A DNA stretch of 40,473 bases from JAVBLK01 sp031553565 (GCA_031553565.1 JAVBLK010000013.1:1-40473); one strand, 5' to 3'; numbered from the stretch's first letter, positions 1-6,613 are shown. Made by a program: numbers and translations. Notes: generated from the sequence alone by a model not told the origin.

Positions 1-651
1 CTGTTCGGCAACCAAAAACAGCGAATTGATAATGTTTTGCGGACGCTTGTTTTTCGTACCCGTAACTGCCCAGTCCTTTTTATATTTCTTCTGCTCGCCG
101 TAGTCAAGCGACACCGGTTCCATCATCTGTCCCATTGTGCCGTCGGCTAAGATCATAGCCGTCATACGGTATTTATCGGCAAGCTCGAAGCCCTTGACGG
201 TTAAGTCGGCCATTTCTTGGACCGAGTCGGGAGCAAGAACGATCATCTTTAAATCACCGTGTCCGCCGCCCTTGGTTGCCTGAAAATAGTCCGAATGCGA
301 CGGCTGTATACCGCCGAGGCCGGGTCCGCCGCGTTGAATATTGACGATCAAAACAGGCAGATCCGCGCCCGCAGCGTACGATAAGCCCTCGCCTTTGAGC
401 GATATTCCGGGGCTCGACGAGCTTGTCATGACGCGTTTGCCCGCGCCGGAAACTCCGTACACCATATTGATAGCGGCGATCTCGCTCTCCGCCTGCAGGA
501 ATACTCCGCCGATCTTCGGCATTTTCTTTGCCATATACGCGGCGATTTCCGTCTGCGGCGTGATCGGATAGCCGAAATAAAAGCGGCAGCCTGCCATCAG
601 CGCGGCCTCTGCGATCGCTTCGTTTCCTTTAAGTAAAACCTTGTCTGACAT
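1..651 (-). CDS. vorB: 2-oxoacid:ferredoxin oxidoreductase alpha-type subunit VorB (3' end outside window)
   Basis: Catalytic alpha-type subunit of a cytoplasmic 2-oxoacid:ferredoxin oxidoreductase, which turns a branched-chain 2-oxoacid plus CoA into acyl-CoA and CO2 while reducing ferredoxin. Only the first 217 codons are present. The N-terminus MSDKVLLKGNEAIAEAAL, then YFGYPITPQTEIAAYM (about residues 25-40), QAESEIAAINMVYG and NIQRGGPGLGG are hallmarks of the VorB/KorA/PorA pyrimidine-binding domain. The lack of an N-terminal gamma domain and the separate small ferredoxin gene upstream are typical of VorB. The ATG at 651 has AGGAG at 662-666. It is the most distal gene seen in the T-box operon; the beta (thiamine diphosphate) and gamma subunits are expected to the left, outside the window. 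The exact 2-oxoacid (valine, leucine or 2-oxoglutarate type) cannot be fixed from sequence alone. Confidence 0.9.
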   Translation of the reverse strand, partial: MSDKVLLKGNEAIAEAALMAGCRFYFGYPITPQTEIAAYMAKKMPKIGGVFLQAESEIAAINMVYGVSGAGKRVMTSSSSPGISLKGEGLSYAAGADLPVLIVNIQRGGPGLGGIQPSHSDYFQATKGGGHGDLKMIVLAPDSVQEMADLTVKGFELADKYRMTAMILADGTMGQMMEPVSLDYGEQKKYKKDWAVTGTKNKRPQNIINSLFLVAEQ

Positions 652-697
652 AAAATATCTGCTCCTATCTATTTCTCATACTTATACTAATCCGCGA

Positions 698-738
698 TTT
701 AAATTACTAAAACGTCAAAGTCTTTTTGGTAATTTAAA
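698..738. repeat. AT-rich inverted repeat between ferredoxin gene and vorB
   Basis: Perfect 10-bp arms TTTAAATTAC (698-707) and GTAATTTAAA (729-738), with a further AAAA/TTTT pairing inside (709-712 with 724-727). It starts two bases after the ferredoxin stop codon on the transcribed strand. No T-run follows, so it is not a standard terminator. An intercistronic stabilising or processing hairpin is an inference. Confidence 0.55.
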
Positions 739-740
739 AG

Positions 741-950
741 CTACTTAGAATAAACTGTAATTACACAGTCGGGGCACATCGTCGCGCAGAACGCACAGCC
801 GATACATTTATCCTGCTCAACGACCTCCGCAGGACGGTGCCCCTTGCTGTTTATAACTGTTCCGGACAGCCCGATTATTTTTTTGGGGCAGACCGACACG
901 CACAAGCCGCAGCCCTTGCAGCTCTCTGTTTTAAAAGTTACCTTTGCCAT
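741..950 (-). CDS. 2x[4Fe-4S] ferredoxin-type subunit of the 2-oxoacid oxidoreductase
   Basis: A 69-residue dicluster ferredoxin, the electron-accepting (delta/VorD/KorD type) subunit for the VorB complex. Two classic cluster-binding motifs are visible: CKGCGLCVSVCP at residues 11-22 and CIGCAFCATMCP at about 49-60. Length and spacing are normal for the family. The ATG at 950 is preceded by GGAGG at 962-966. It lies directly upstream of vorB (89-bp gap with an AT-rich hairpin) and downstream of the MinD-like ATPase gene, with a repeat element in that gap. A free-standing ferredoxin is possible, but position and family pattern favour a complex subunit. Confidence 0.9.
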   Translation of the reverse strand: MAKVTFKTESCKGCGLCVSVCPKKIIGLSGTVINSKGHRPAEVVEQDKCIGCAFCATMCPDCVITVYSK

Positions 951-988
951 TATTGTTCATTCCTCCGATAAACGCTGTTCATTCAAGC

Positions 989-1037
989 TTAAGTAAACGC
1001 TGAATAATTCGATATAATTTATTCAGCGGTTACTTGA
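989..1037. mobile_element. Minimal MITE-like element (copy a) supplying the stop codon of the ATPase gene
   Basis: Terminal inverted repeats AAGTAAACGCTGAATAA (991-1007) and TTATTCAGCGGTTACTT (1019-1035) match with one mismatch around an 11-bp centre. The same ends recur at 4380, 8643, 15362, 21919 and 37167. The last four residues (S-S-N-R) and the TGA stop of the MinD-like gene lie in its right arm, so the element forms the end of that gene. It is carried in the operon mRNA as a hairpin just before the ferredoxin ribosome-binding site. Confidence 0.75.
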
Positions 1038-1697
1038 GATCCCGCCCCTGATGCCCAGCGGGCGCAAATCCTTTATCTTTCCTTTCAGCTCGTTGTATAT
1101 ATTGTTTGAGACCGTTGTCATAACCAGCGGGACGCCGCTTAGGCCGGAGAGCGTTTCGGCAGCCGCAACCGAATCCAGTACGTCCTGCGCCGTCGTCTCT
1201 ATTCCCAGGTTAGAATTATTGATTATGCCCGTCCACGGTATTTTGCAGGCGCCGGTTATCTCGCGCATAATGCCGAGCGCGTCGCCCGCAGTCCCGGTCA
1301 GCGGCCGGTACATATTGAATACCATCAGCATCTCGTAATCGTTTTCGGCCAGGATACTGTCCCGCAGCCGCCCCAGCGCCAGCGCGCCCCGGTCGTCGCC
1401 GCCCACGTCGATCACCGCGCGCAAAGACGCGTCGCAAGTTATCGCGTAAATATCCTGAGGCAAGGCGGGTACGTCAACATTCGTCCCCGCAAACCTCGAA
1501 GAGATCAAGCGGATACCCGCTTCCTGCAATTCCTGCCGGCTGTCCTTCGTCCTGAAGTACGGATTGACTATATCTATATCGGCGATAACAACCTTTTGGT
1601 AGCGCCTGCGCAGCGCAAACGCCGTATCGACGGCAATATTTGTCTTGCCGCTGCCGTAATGCCCGCTGAAAATATATATCCTTTTATCCGGTATCAT
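1023..1697 (-). CDS. MinD/ParA-like P-loop ATPase associated with 2-oxoacid oxidoreductase
   Basis: A 224-residue SIMIBI-class ATPase. It has a P-loop GHYGSGKT (residues 12-19), a switch/Walker A'-like DIDIVNPYFR (about 41-50) and a Walker B-like VIDVGGDDRGA near 96-106. The P-loop lacks the KGG 'deviant' lysine of true MinD, so partner regulation is uncertain. Such ATPases often sit beside VOR/KOR gene clusters in Clostridia; a maturation role, for instance in cluster loading, is only inference. The ATG at 1697 follows the TAA of the upstream ligase gene by two bases and has no clear Shine-Dalgarno, suggesting translational coupling. The C-terminus S-S-N-R-stop is encoded inside a repeat element, so the native tail may have been replaced. 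Confidence 0.8.
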   Translation of the reverse strand: MIPDKRIYIFSGHYGSGKTNIAVDTAFALRRRYQKVVIADIDIVNPYFRTKDSRQELQEAGIRLISSRFAGTNVDVPALPQDIYAITCDASLRAVIDVGGDDRGALALGRLRDSILAENDYEMLMVFNMYRPLTGTAGDALGIMREITGACKIPWTGIINNSNLGIETTAQDVLDSVAAAETLSGLSGVPLVMTTVSNNIYNELKGKIKDLRPLGIRGGISSNR

Positions 1698-1699
1698 TT

Positions 1700-3961
1700 T
1701 TATAATTTGTTTCTCTGTATCTTGCCGCTGATAGTCTTGGGCAGGCTGTCGCGGAAAACAACTATCCGGGGGTATTTATACGGCGCGGTCTTGCTCTTGA
1801 CATATTCCTGTATTTCCTTTTTAAGCTGCTCGGTGGGCTGCTTATCCTTTACAAGCACGATGCTGGCCTTGACGACCTGTCCGCGGATCTCGTCGGGCGC
1901 GGCCGATACCCCGCACTCCAATACGTACGGCAGCTCCATTATGACCGACTCGATTTCAAACGGCCCTATGCGGTAACCGGACGATTTGATAACGTCGTCC
2001 GTCCTTCCCACAAACCAAAAATACCCGTCCTCGTCGCGCCACGCAAGGTCGCCCGTATGATATAATCCGCCGCGCAAAACGGCGTTCGTCGCATCGGCAT
2101 CGTTGTAATAGCCTTTAAGCAGGCCGCAGGGCCTCGTCTTGCCGTACCTGATGCAAATCTCGCCGTGCTGACCCACCGCCGCAGGCTTGCCCTCTCCGTC
2201 GATCAATACGATATCGTACAGCGGGACAGGCTTTCCCATCGAACCGATCTTATGCCCGTCGCCCACAAGGTTTCCGATAAGCAGCGTCGTCTCGGTCTGT
2301 CCGAAGCCCTCCATTATTTTCAGTCCGGTCAGCTTTTCGAACTGCGTATAGACCTCGGGGTTCAGCGCTTCACCCGCCGTTGTCATGCGCTTCAGCGGCG
2401 AGAAATCGTATTTCTGTATATCCTCTTTTACCATCAGGCGCAGCATCGTCGGCGGCGCGCAAAGCGTCGATATCTTATATTTCCCTATCATAGGCAGAAT
2501 ATCCGCCGCGTCGAACCGCGCAAAGTCGTACACGAAGATCGCGCTCTCGCACATCCATTGCCCGTAGATCTTTCCCCACAGCGCCTTGCCCCAGCCGGTA
2601 TCGGAGATCGTCAGATGTACGTCGTCCGTCCCGCTGCAATGCCAGTACTTTGCGGTATGGTAATGCCCCAAAGGATATTTGTGCGAATGTTCCGCTATCT
2701 TCGGATGCCCGGTCGTGCCGGACGTAAACATCATAAACAGCGTATCGTCGCCGGCGGCAGTCTCGGCAGTCCTTGCAAACGCGCGGCTGAAAAGCTGGCT
2801 TTCCTCGTCAAAATCACGCCAACCCTCGCGCACGCCGCCTACAATTATCTTGGTTTTAAGCCCGGGGCTTTTCTTCTGCGCAACGTCGGCTTTTTCGGGA
2901 AGGTTGTCGTCCGCGGTGCAGACTATTGCGGAAACGCCCGCTGCGTTGAAGCGGTATTCAAAGTCCTGCTCCTGCAACAAGCTTGTCGCCGGTATGGCGA
3001 CCGCGCCCAGCTTATGCAAGGCCAGCATCGCAAACCAGAACTGATAATGACGTTTCAGCACCAGCATGACCTTGTCGCCGCGCTTTATTCCGAGGGACTT
3101 GAAATAGTTGGCGCATTGCGCCGAGCCGCGCATCATATCCCGGAAAGTAAAAATGCGTTCGGTCTTGTCGCGAGCAATATGTATCAGGGCGGTCTTGTCG
3201 GGCTTTTCCAGCGCAACGGCGTCCACGATATCAAACGCAAAGTTGAATTTTTCCGTGTTCTTAAAGCTGATTTCCTTTAACAGCCCGTTTTTATCCTCTA
3301 CGGTATTGACATAATTGTCTATCAGGTATTTTTCGTGCGGGCGCTGCGGCGCAAGATCGCCGCGCTGTATCCTTTCGGCCGCCTTTTCGCCTGCCATAAC
3401 AAACGCAAGGAACGAGGCGGGCTTGCCGCCCACCGCGATCATCCCGTGCGGCGTCGAGCTGTTATAATAAATGCTGTCGCCGGGTAGCAGTTCCTCGATA
3501 TGCTCGCCCACCTGCACCTTCAGCTTGCCGCTTATCACATAGTCGAATTCCTGCCCGCTGTGCGTGGTAAGGTGGATAGGCAGACGCTGCTGCCCGTCCG
3601 AATAGTCATAGCGCACAAAATAAGGCTCGGCGATCTTATGCCCGAACATCGGCGCAAGGTTCCGGATGTCGATCCCGTCCTCGCGCGCGGTCTGCTGCCC
3701 CGCCCCCTTCCGCATAACGGTGTAAGAGGACAGCGGCGCGCTGTAGCCCTCCAAAAGGTCGGTCAGCCCGATCCCGAACGCCTGCGAGCATTTATGTATG
3801 AACATAAACGGAAAGTCCGTCTTTCCCTGCTCGTACACGCGGTACTGCTCTAACGTGACCTCGGTTTTAAAGGCCATTTCGTCCTCGGTAAAGCCCGAGA
3901 CCTCGCGCATTTCCTTGATGCGTCCGGCGATTTCCGTGAGTCTTTGTGATAATACTTCCAT
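1700..3961 (-). CDS. XRE-HTH / cupin / acyl-CoA synthetase (AMP-forming) fusion protein
   Basis: A 753-residue fusion. Residues 1 to about 65 form an XRE-type helix-turn-helix (RIKEMREVSGFTEDEMA then VTLEQYRVYEQGKTDFP). About 110-195 is a cupin sensor (HSGQEFDYVISGKLKVQVGE, LLPGDSIYYNSSTPHGM). The rest is an ANL-family adenylating enzyme with MMFTSGTTGHPKIAEHSH, MEGFGQTET, YHTGDLAWRDEDGYFWFVGR, SSGYRIGPFEIESVI and the catalytic-lysine tail PKTISGKIQRNKL. It probably activates a carboxylic acid to acyl-CoA, fitting the VOR genes downstream, while the HTH-cupin half could sense substrate or bind DNA. The frame is open to 4117, but that part is T-box terminator sequence, so ATG 3961 (weak ribosome site) is chosen. 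It is the first gene of the T-box operon. Confidence 0.85.
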   Translation of the reverse strand: MEVLSQRLTEIAGRIKEMREVSGFTEDEMAFKTEVTLEQYRVYEQGKTDFPFMFIHKCSQAFGIGLTDLLEGYSAPLSSYTVMRKGAGQQTAREDGIDIRNLAPMFGHKIAEPYFVRYDYSDGQQRLPIHLTTHSGQEFDYVISGKLKVQVGEHIEELLPGDSIYYNSSTPHGMIAVGGKPASFLAFVMAGEKAAERIQRGDLAPQRPHEKYLIDNYVNTVEDKNGLLKEISFKNTEKFNFAFDIVDAVALEKPDKTALIHIARDKTERIFTFRDMMRGSAQCANYFKSLGIKRGDKVMLVLKRHYQFWFAMLALHKLGAVAIPATSLLQEQDFEYRFNAAGVSAIVCTADDNLPEKADVAQKKSPGLKTKIIVGGVREGWRDFDEESQLFSRAFARTAETAAGDDTLFMMFTSGTTGHPKIAEHSHKYPLGHYHTAKYWHCSGTDDVHLTISDTGWGKALWGKIYGQWMCESAIFVYDFARFDAADILPMIGKYKISTLCAPPTMLRLMVKEDIQKYDFSPLKRMTTAGEALNPEVYTQFEKLTGLKIMEGFGQTETTLLIGNLVGDGHKIGSMGKPVPLYDIVLIDGEGKPAAVGQHGEICIRYGKTRPCGLLKGYYNDADATNAVLRGGLYHTGDLAWRDEDGYFWFVGRTDDVIKSSGYRIGPFEIESVIMELPYVLECGVSAAPDEIRGQVVKASIVLVKDKQPTEQLKKEIQEYVKSKTAPYKYPRIVVFRDSLPKTISGKIQRNKL

Positions 3962-4100
3962 CTCTTTATCTTTCCCGCGCACAATGCGCTTTTGTGATCT
4001 GCCCCAAACCGCGCTTGGGCTGAGTGCCTTTTTTATGCCTAAAAACAAGCCGTCAGAGCTTCCGCAGTCAGCCGCCCGCCCTTGCCCATCATTAAACGGT

Positions 4101-4138
4101 AAAAAAAAACGTCCCAAAAGGTTAACCTTTTTGAGACG
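4101..4138 (-). terminator. T-box-controlled intrinsic terminator
   Basis: Minus-strand stem with arms at 4126-4138 (CGTCTCAAAAAGG) and 4110-4121 (CCTTTTGGGACG) around TTAA, followed by nine T (4109-4101). It directly follows the T-box bulge sequence and would compete with the antiterminator. It sits about 140 nt before the ATG at 3961. Confidence 0.9.
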
Positions 4139-4419
4139 GAATCATTTTCCGCGGTACCACTCAAATTGCAATGTTTCCACTGCCGCTCTTTTATGCACTG
4201 ACGCAGCATACTCGGCCTGCCCTATAACGATCCTGCGGAAAACGCATGACCGGTTTCAGGCGGGCGGCTCGGAAGTGAGGGGCATTGCAAGCGGGAAGCT
4301 TCCGGTTTTCACCAACCACCGGTTCTCTTTGCGCTCCATGCCTGCGCCGTCTTCGTCACAGCCTTTATAGTAATAGTCGTTAAGGAAACGATGAATAAAT
4401 GAGGTGAATATTCAGCGTT
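4101..4419 (-). promoter_or_regulatory. T-box riboswitch leader, specifier probably CUC (Leu)
   Basis: The leader senses an uncharged tRNA and allows readthrough into the ligase-VOR operon. Visible parts on the minus strand are a Stem I base segment GACGAAGACG (4357-4348), AAAGAGAACC (4330-4321), the distal loop segment TTGGTGAAAACCGG (4315-4302) and the T-box core GTGGTACCGCGG (4160-4149), followed by the terminator. The specifier region reads ...CCCCTCACTTCCGAG. Aligned to the usual spacing before GAG, CTC at 4279-4277 is the specifier (Leu). TGC (Cys) or ATG (Met) a few bases upstream are alternatives. The T-box UGGU predicts a tRNA with A73, which suits Leu or Met and argues against Cys. 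The first ~40 nt of the leader are a repeat-element hairpin. Confidence 0.9.
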
Positions 4420-4424
4420 TCCTA
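4380..4424. mobile_element. Minimal MITE-like element (copy b) at the 5' end of the T-box leader
   Basis: Ends AAGGAAACGATGAATA (4382-4397) and TATTCAGCGTTTCCT (4409-4423) are inverted repeats with one mismatch, flanked by TA. The element lies between the -10 box (4426-4431) and Stem I, so the mRNA would begin with this hairpin. Confidence 0.75.
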
Positions 4425-4425
4425 C

Positions 4426-4455
4426 ATTATACCCGTATTTTCTGTCGCTTGTCAA
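4426..4455 (-). promoter_or_regulatory. Promoter of the T-box/VOR operon
   Basis: On the minus strand, TTGACA (4455-4450), an 18-bp spacer and TATAAT (4431-4426). Both boxes match the sigma-A consensus. The -35 begins 7 bp after the stop codon of the reverse transcriptase gene, with no terminator between. Confidence 0.85.
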
Positions 4456-4461
4456 CACAAT

Positions 4462-5712
4462 TCAAAGCGGCGTTTGGGCGGACGCCTGTACGCCGGCAGG
4501 CGCGGGCAGCTGCCGCCTTTTTTGAAAGAGGAAATACTCGTGCGTCAGGCTGCGGTAACCGCACTCCTTTAAAAACGCGTAAGGCGCCTTTTCATAGTTT
4601 GCTTTATTATGCCGTCCTGTCACAATATAACGCAGCCAATCCTGCATATAGACGTCTATCGCGCAAAGGTCGTCCGCCTTGGTCAGCAGCGGAAAAAACC
4701 AGCGCGCCCACGTCAGCTCCTTGTCGCCCTCACCGCCGAAGAATTTGGCGTTCATCCGCTTTATCATGACGCCCACCGCCTTTTCGGGTGAGGCTGCCTT
4801 CCTTTCCTTCCAGCGGTACAGAGAACGCGCTTTCCGCCTGATCTTGCCCTTGATCTTTTCCAGCGAGCTTTGCGACAGCAGTATTTCGCCGCCCTGATAC
4901 CTTACGCCCAGGAATTCCCAAGGCATCCCCGGCGTCCCGGTGATTTCCTTTGAGGGATTGACAGAAAGCTTCATATCGGAAAAACAGGCGCGTATATGCT
5001 CTTTATAGGCAGAAAGCTCTTCCTCGCTGTTTGCGAATACGATTATGTCGTCCGAATACCGCGCGTATACCGCGCCCCTTTCATAGAACCAGGCATCCAG
5101 TGACTTAAGGTAAAGGTTTGCCAAAAATGGCGAGAACGGCGCACCCGCCATTGCGCCGCGCTTCTCGGTTATCAGCCCGCCGCAAAAGTACGCCTTATCC
5201 GCAGTCAGCAGCTTTTCAAAAAATGAGTAAAGCTTTCTGTCCGCGCCGAAGGTGCCTTTAAGCACGGGCAGCAGCAGCGGGATATCGATACTGTTGAAAT
5301 AGTTCTTTATATCCAGCTTGTAAAAATACATCGGCGCGGTCTCCGCCCCGGCCATGGCGCCGAGCGCCTTTTTCACGCCGAATTCCTTTCGGAAAGAGTA
5401 CAGGTTGTCAGAAAACACGGCGTCGAATATATACAGCTGCTGTGCGATAAATTTAAGAACGATGTTCTCGGCGGCCGGAAAACAATAGACGACGCGCTTT
5501 TTTCCGCCTAATTTGCTTATCAGCCGTTTTTGCGGATACGGGAAATCGCCGCTGCCCGAAACGATCTTTTCGGCGGCAGGCAGGTATTGCCTGTTTTCAA
5601 CAAAATCGAACAGCGCCTCGCCCTCTTCCCCCGAAAGCGATCCGCCCGACAGCTTGTCCTCCAGGAACCTAAGCCAGATATCGTGGCAGAGCAGATTATC
5701 CAATAACCCCAT
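4462..5712 (-). CDS. Orphan reverse transcriptase (class uncertain)
   Basis: A 416-residue RNA-directed DNA polymerase. Fingers/palm motifs seen in order: LGGKKRVVYCFPAAENIVLKF (68-88), YKLDIKNYFNSID with first catalytic Asp134 (131-143), GAMAGAPFSPFLANLYLKSL (186-205), the active-site box YARYSDDIIVFA with Asp221/Asp222 (216-227), and MPWEFLGVRYQGG (263-275). The catalytic box is YSDD, not the usual YADD. The C-terminus carries WLRYIVTGRHNKANY and LKECGYRSLTHEYF, with no maturase HNH, protease or integrase domain. No intron domain V or variable-repeat target was seen, so it looks neither like an intact group II intron nor a complete DGR. Start ATG 5712 has AGGA 5 bp upstream. A structured RNA gene lies 130 nt upstream on the same strand. 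There is no terminator before the next operon's promoter. Confidence 0.85.
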   Translation of the reverse strand: MGLLDNLLCHDIWLRFLEDKLSGGSLSGEEGEALFDFVENRQYLPAAEKIVSGSGDFPYPQKRLISKLGGKKRVVYCFPAAENIVLKFIAQQLYIFDAVFSDNLYSFRKEFGVKKALGAMAGAETAPMYFYKLDIKNYFNSIDIPLLLPVLKGTFGADRKLYSFFEKLLTADKAYFCGGLITEKRGAMAGAPFSPFLANLYLKSLDAWFYERGAVYARYSDDIIVFANSEEELSAYKEHIRACFSDMKLSVNPSKEITGTPGMPWEFLGVRYQGGEILLSQSSLEKIKGKIRRKARSLYRWKERKAASPEKAVGVMIKRMNAKFFGGEGDKELTWARWFFPLLTKADDLCAIDVYMQDWLRYIVTGRHNKANYEKAPYAFLKECGYRSLTHEYFLFQKRRQLPAPAGVQASAQTPL

Positions 5713-5844
5713 ACATTCCTATGCGCCCGCAGCGCCCATTTTGCCCCAAAATATACACACGGCACAGCTAGCAATTTTCAAGTTTATTTACTATATTATC
5801 CGTCTCATGACGGGCTTGACGCAATTTTTGCCGGTTTTTCAGGG

Positions 5845-5984
5845 TATAAAAAAAGAAAGGGAAAATGCTTTGAAGTCAGCATTGCTGACACAAGGCTGAA
5901 CGCGCGTCCCGGCCGCCTGCACAGCCCTGAATAACGCCGCGCGCTTCGCCTTACGCAGGCGCTTAACGCGTTTCCCTTTCTTTT
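5845..5984 (-). ncRNA. Candidate structured small RNA upstream of the reverse transcriptase
   Basis: About 135 nt, read on the minus strand. The 5' end AAAAGAAAGGGAAA (5984-5971) is perfectly complementary over 14 bp to TTTCCCTTTCTTTT (5864-5851), which continues into a T-run. Between them three hairpins can be drawn: CGCG...CGCG enclosing CGCCT/AGGCG (about 5970-5940), GGGCTG/CAGCCT (about 5926-5891), and GTCAGC/GCTGAC (about 5887-5873). A consensus promoter places the start of transcription at the first base of the closing stem. End-pairing, a multi-hairpin interior and location just 5' of an RT resemble retron or RT-associated RNAs; 6S-like or another regulatory RNA is an alternative. I recognise no known Rfam family. 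Confidence 0.6.
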
Positions 5985-5989
5985 ATATC

Positions 5990-6018
5990 ATTGTATATGT
6001 TATTTGCATATTTGTCAA
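5990..6018 (-). promoter_or_regulatory. Promoter of the small RNA
   Basis: On the minus strand TTGACA (6018-6013), 17-bp spacer, TACAAT (5995-5990). Start of transcription is predicted at about 5984-5982, exactly where the end-pairing arm of the candidate RNA begins. Confidence 0.8.
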
Positions 6019-6070
6019 ACAGCCTGGAAAACCGTCAATGGCGGTCACATGTTTTCAACACCCGCTGCCG

Positions 6071-6613
6071 CTATTTGACCATGCTCCTTATCCTGCCCGT
6101 CACGTAAGCGTGCTCGTTGGGGTAATGCGTATAAAAATTGATAAAGGGGATCCGCGCTTTTTCGCAGGCGTCCTTTGCGCCGTAAAAAGCGCGGCTCCTG
6201 TCCTTATTATGCGCAGTCAGCATAACTGCCGCCGCCGGCCTGCCGCCCCGGTAAAGCACGAATGACAGGCCTAGATAACCTTTCCCCGCCGCTGCGGACG
6301 ACAAGCTTTCTGCCGGCACGTTCTTCTTTATTTCAAAATCCTTAAAGTCGCTCCTCAATATCCCCTCGAAATAAGCGGGAGCCGCCGAATGCGGCATACG
6401 GCCAAAGCCCGCGCCGCCGCCCTGCGCCGCGCTGCCGCCGCCCTGCACGCCCTGTCCGCCGTTATATGTGCCGCCCTGCGCGCCCTTTTGCCCGTACATC
6501 TTATTGCCTACCTCGCCGGCGATCTTGTCCGCGGCGTTGTTTGCCGCCCTGTCGACAGTCTTGTCCACCGTCTTATTGATGACTTTCCTGATGATCCTGT
6601 CAAAAATGCCCAT
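6071..6613 (-). CDS. Hypothetical protein with amphipathic N-terminus and Gly-rich linker
   Basis: A 180-residue protein of unknown function. The N-terminus (MGIFDRIIRKVINKTVDKTV) is predicted to be an amphipathic helix. Residues about 42-73 are a Gly/Gln/Ala-rich linker (QGGTYNGGQGVQGGGSAAQG). The C-terminal ~100 residues form a compact domain containing SFVLYRGGRPAAAVML and a conserved-looking KARIPFINFYTHYPNEHAYV. That last stretch is loosely reminiscent of nuclease-fold DUF2726-like proteins, but no catalytic triad can be named. ATG 6613 has GGAGGGG about 7 bp upstream, and there is a clear promoter at 6664-6692. It is upstream of the small RNA/RT pair on the same strand but has its own promoter, so a functional link is not shown. 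Confidence 0.7.
   Translation of the reverse strand: MGIFDRIIRKVINKTVDKTVDRAANNAADKIAGEVGNKMYGQKGAQGGTYNGGQGVQGGGSAAQGGGAGFGRMPHSAAPAYFEGILRSDFKDFEIKKNVPAESLSSAAAGKGYLGLSFVLYRGGRPAAAVMLTAHNKDRSRAFYGAKDACEKARIPFINFYTHYPNEHAYVTGRIRSMVK

Noticed and set aside
2165..3280. Long plus-strand open frame opposite the ligase gene
   Set aside because: It lies entirely antisense to clear ANL-enzyme motifs and its Arg/His-rich translation has no family features.
3962..4117. N-terminal extension of the XRE-cupin-ligase frame to an ATG at 4117
   Set aside because: This stretch overlaps the T-box terminator hairpin and T-run (4101-4138); the HTH domain starts naturally at ATG 3961.
4282..4284. TGC (Cys) as the T-box specifier
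   Set aside because: It fits a short AA-NNN-CCC pattern, but the distance to the following GAG suits CTC better, and the UGGU bulge predicts a tRNA with A73 while tRNA-Cys normally has U73.
4462..5712. Group II intron or diversity-generating retroelement
   Set aside because: No domain V-like hairpin, boundary sequences, accessory Avd gene or template/variable repeat pair was found around the RT.
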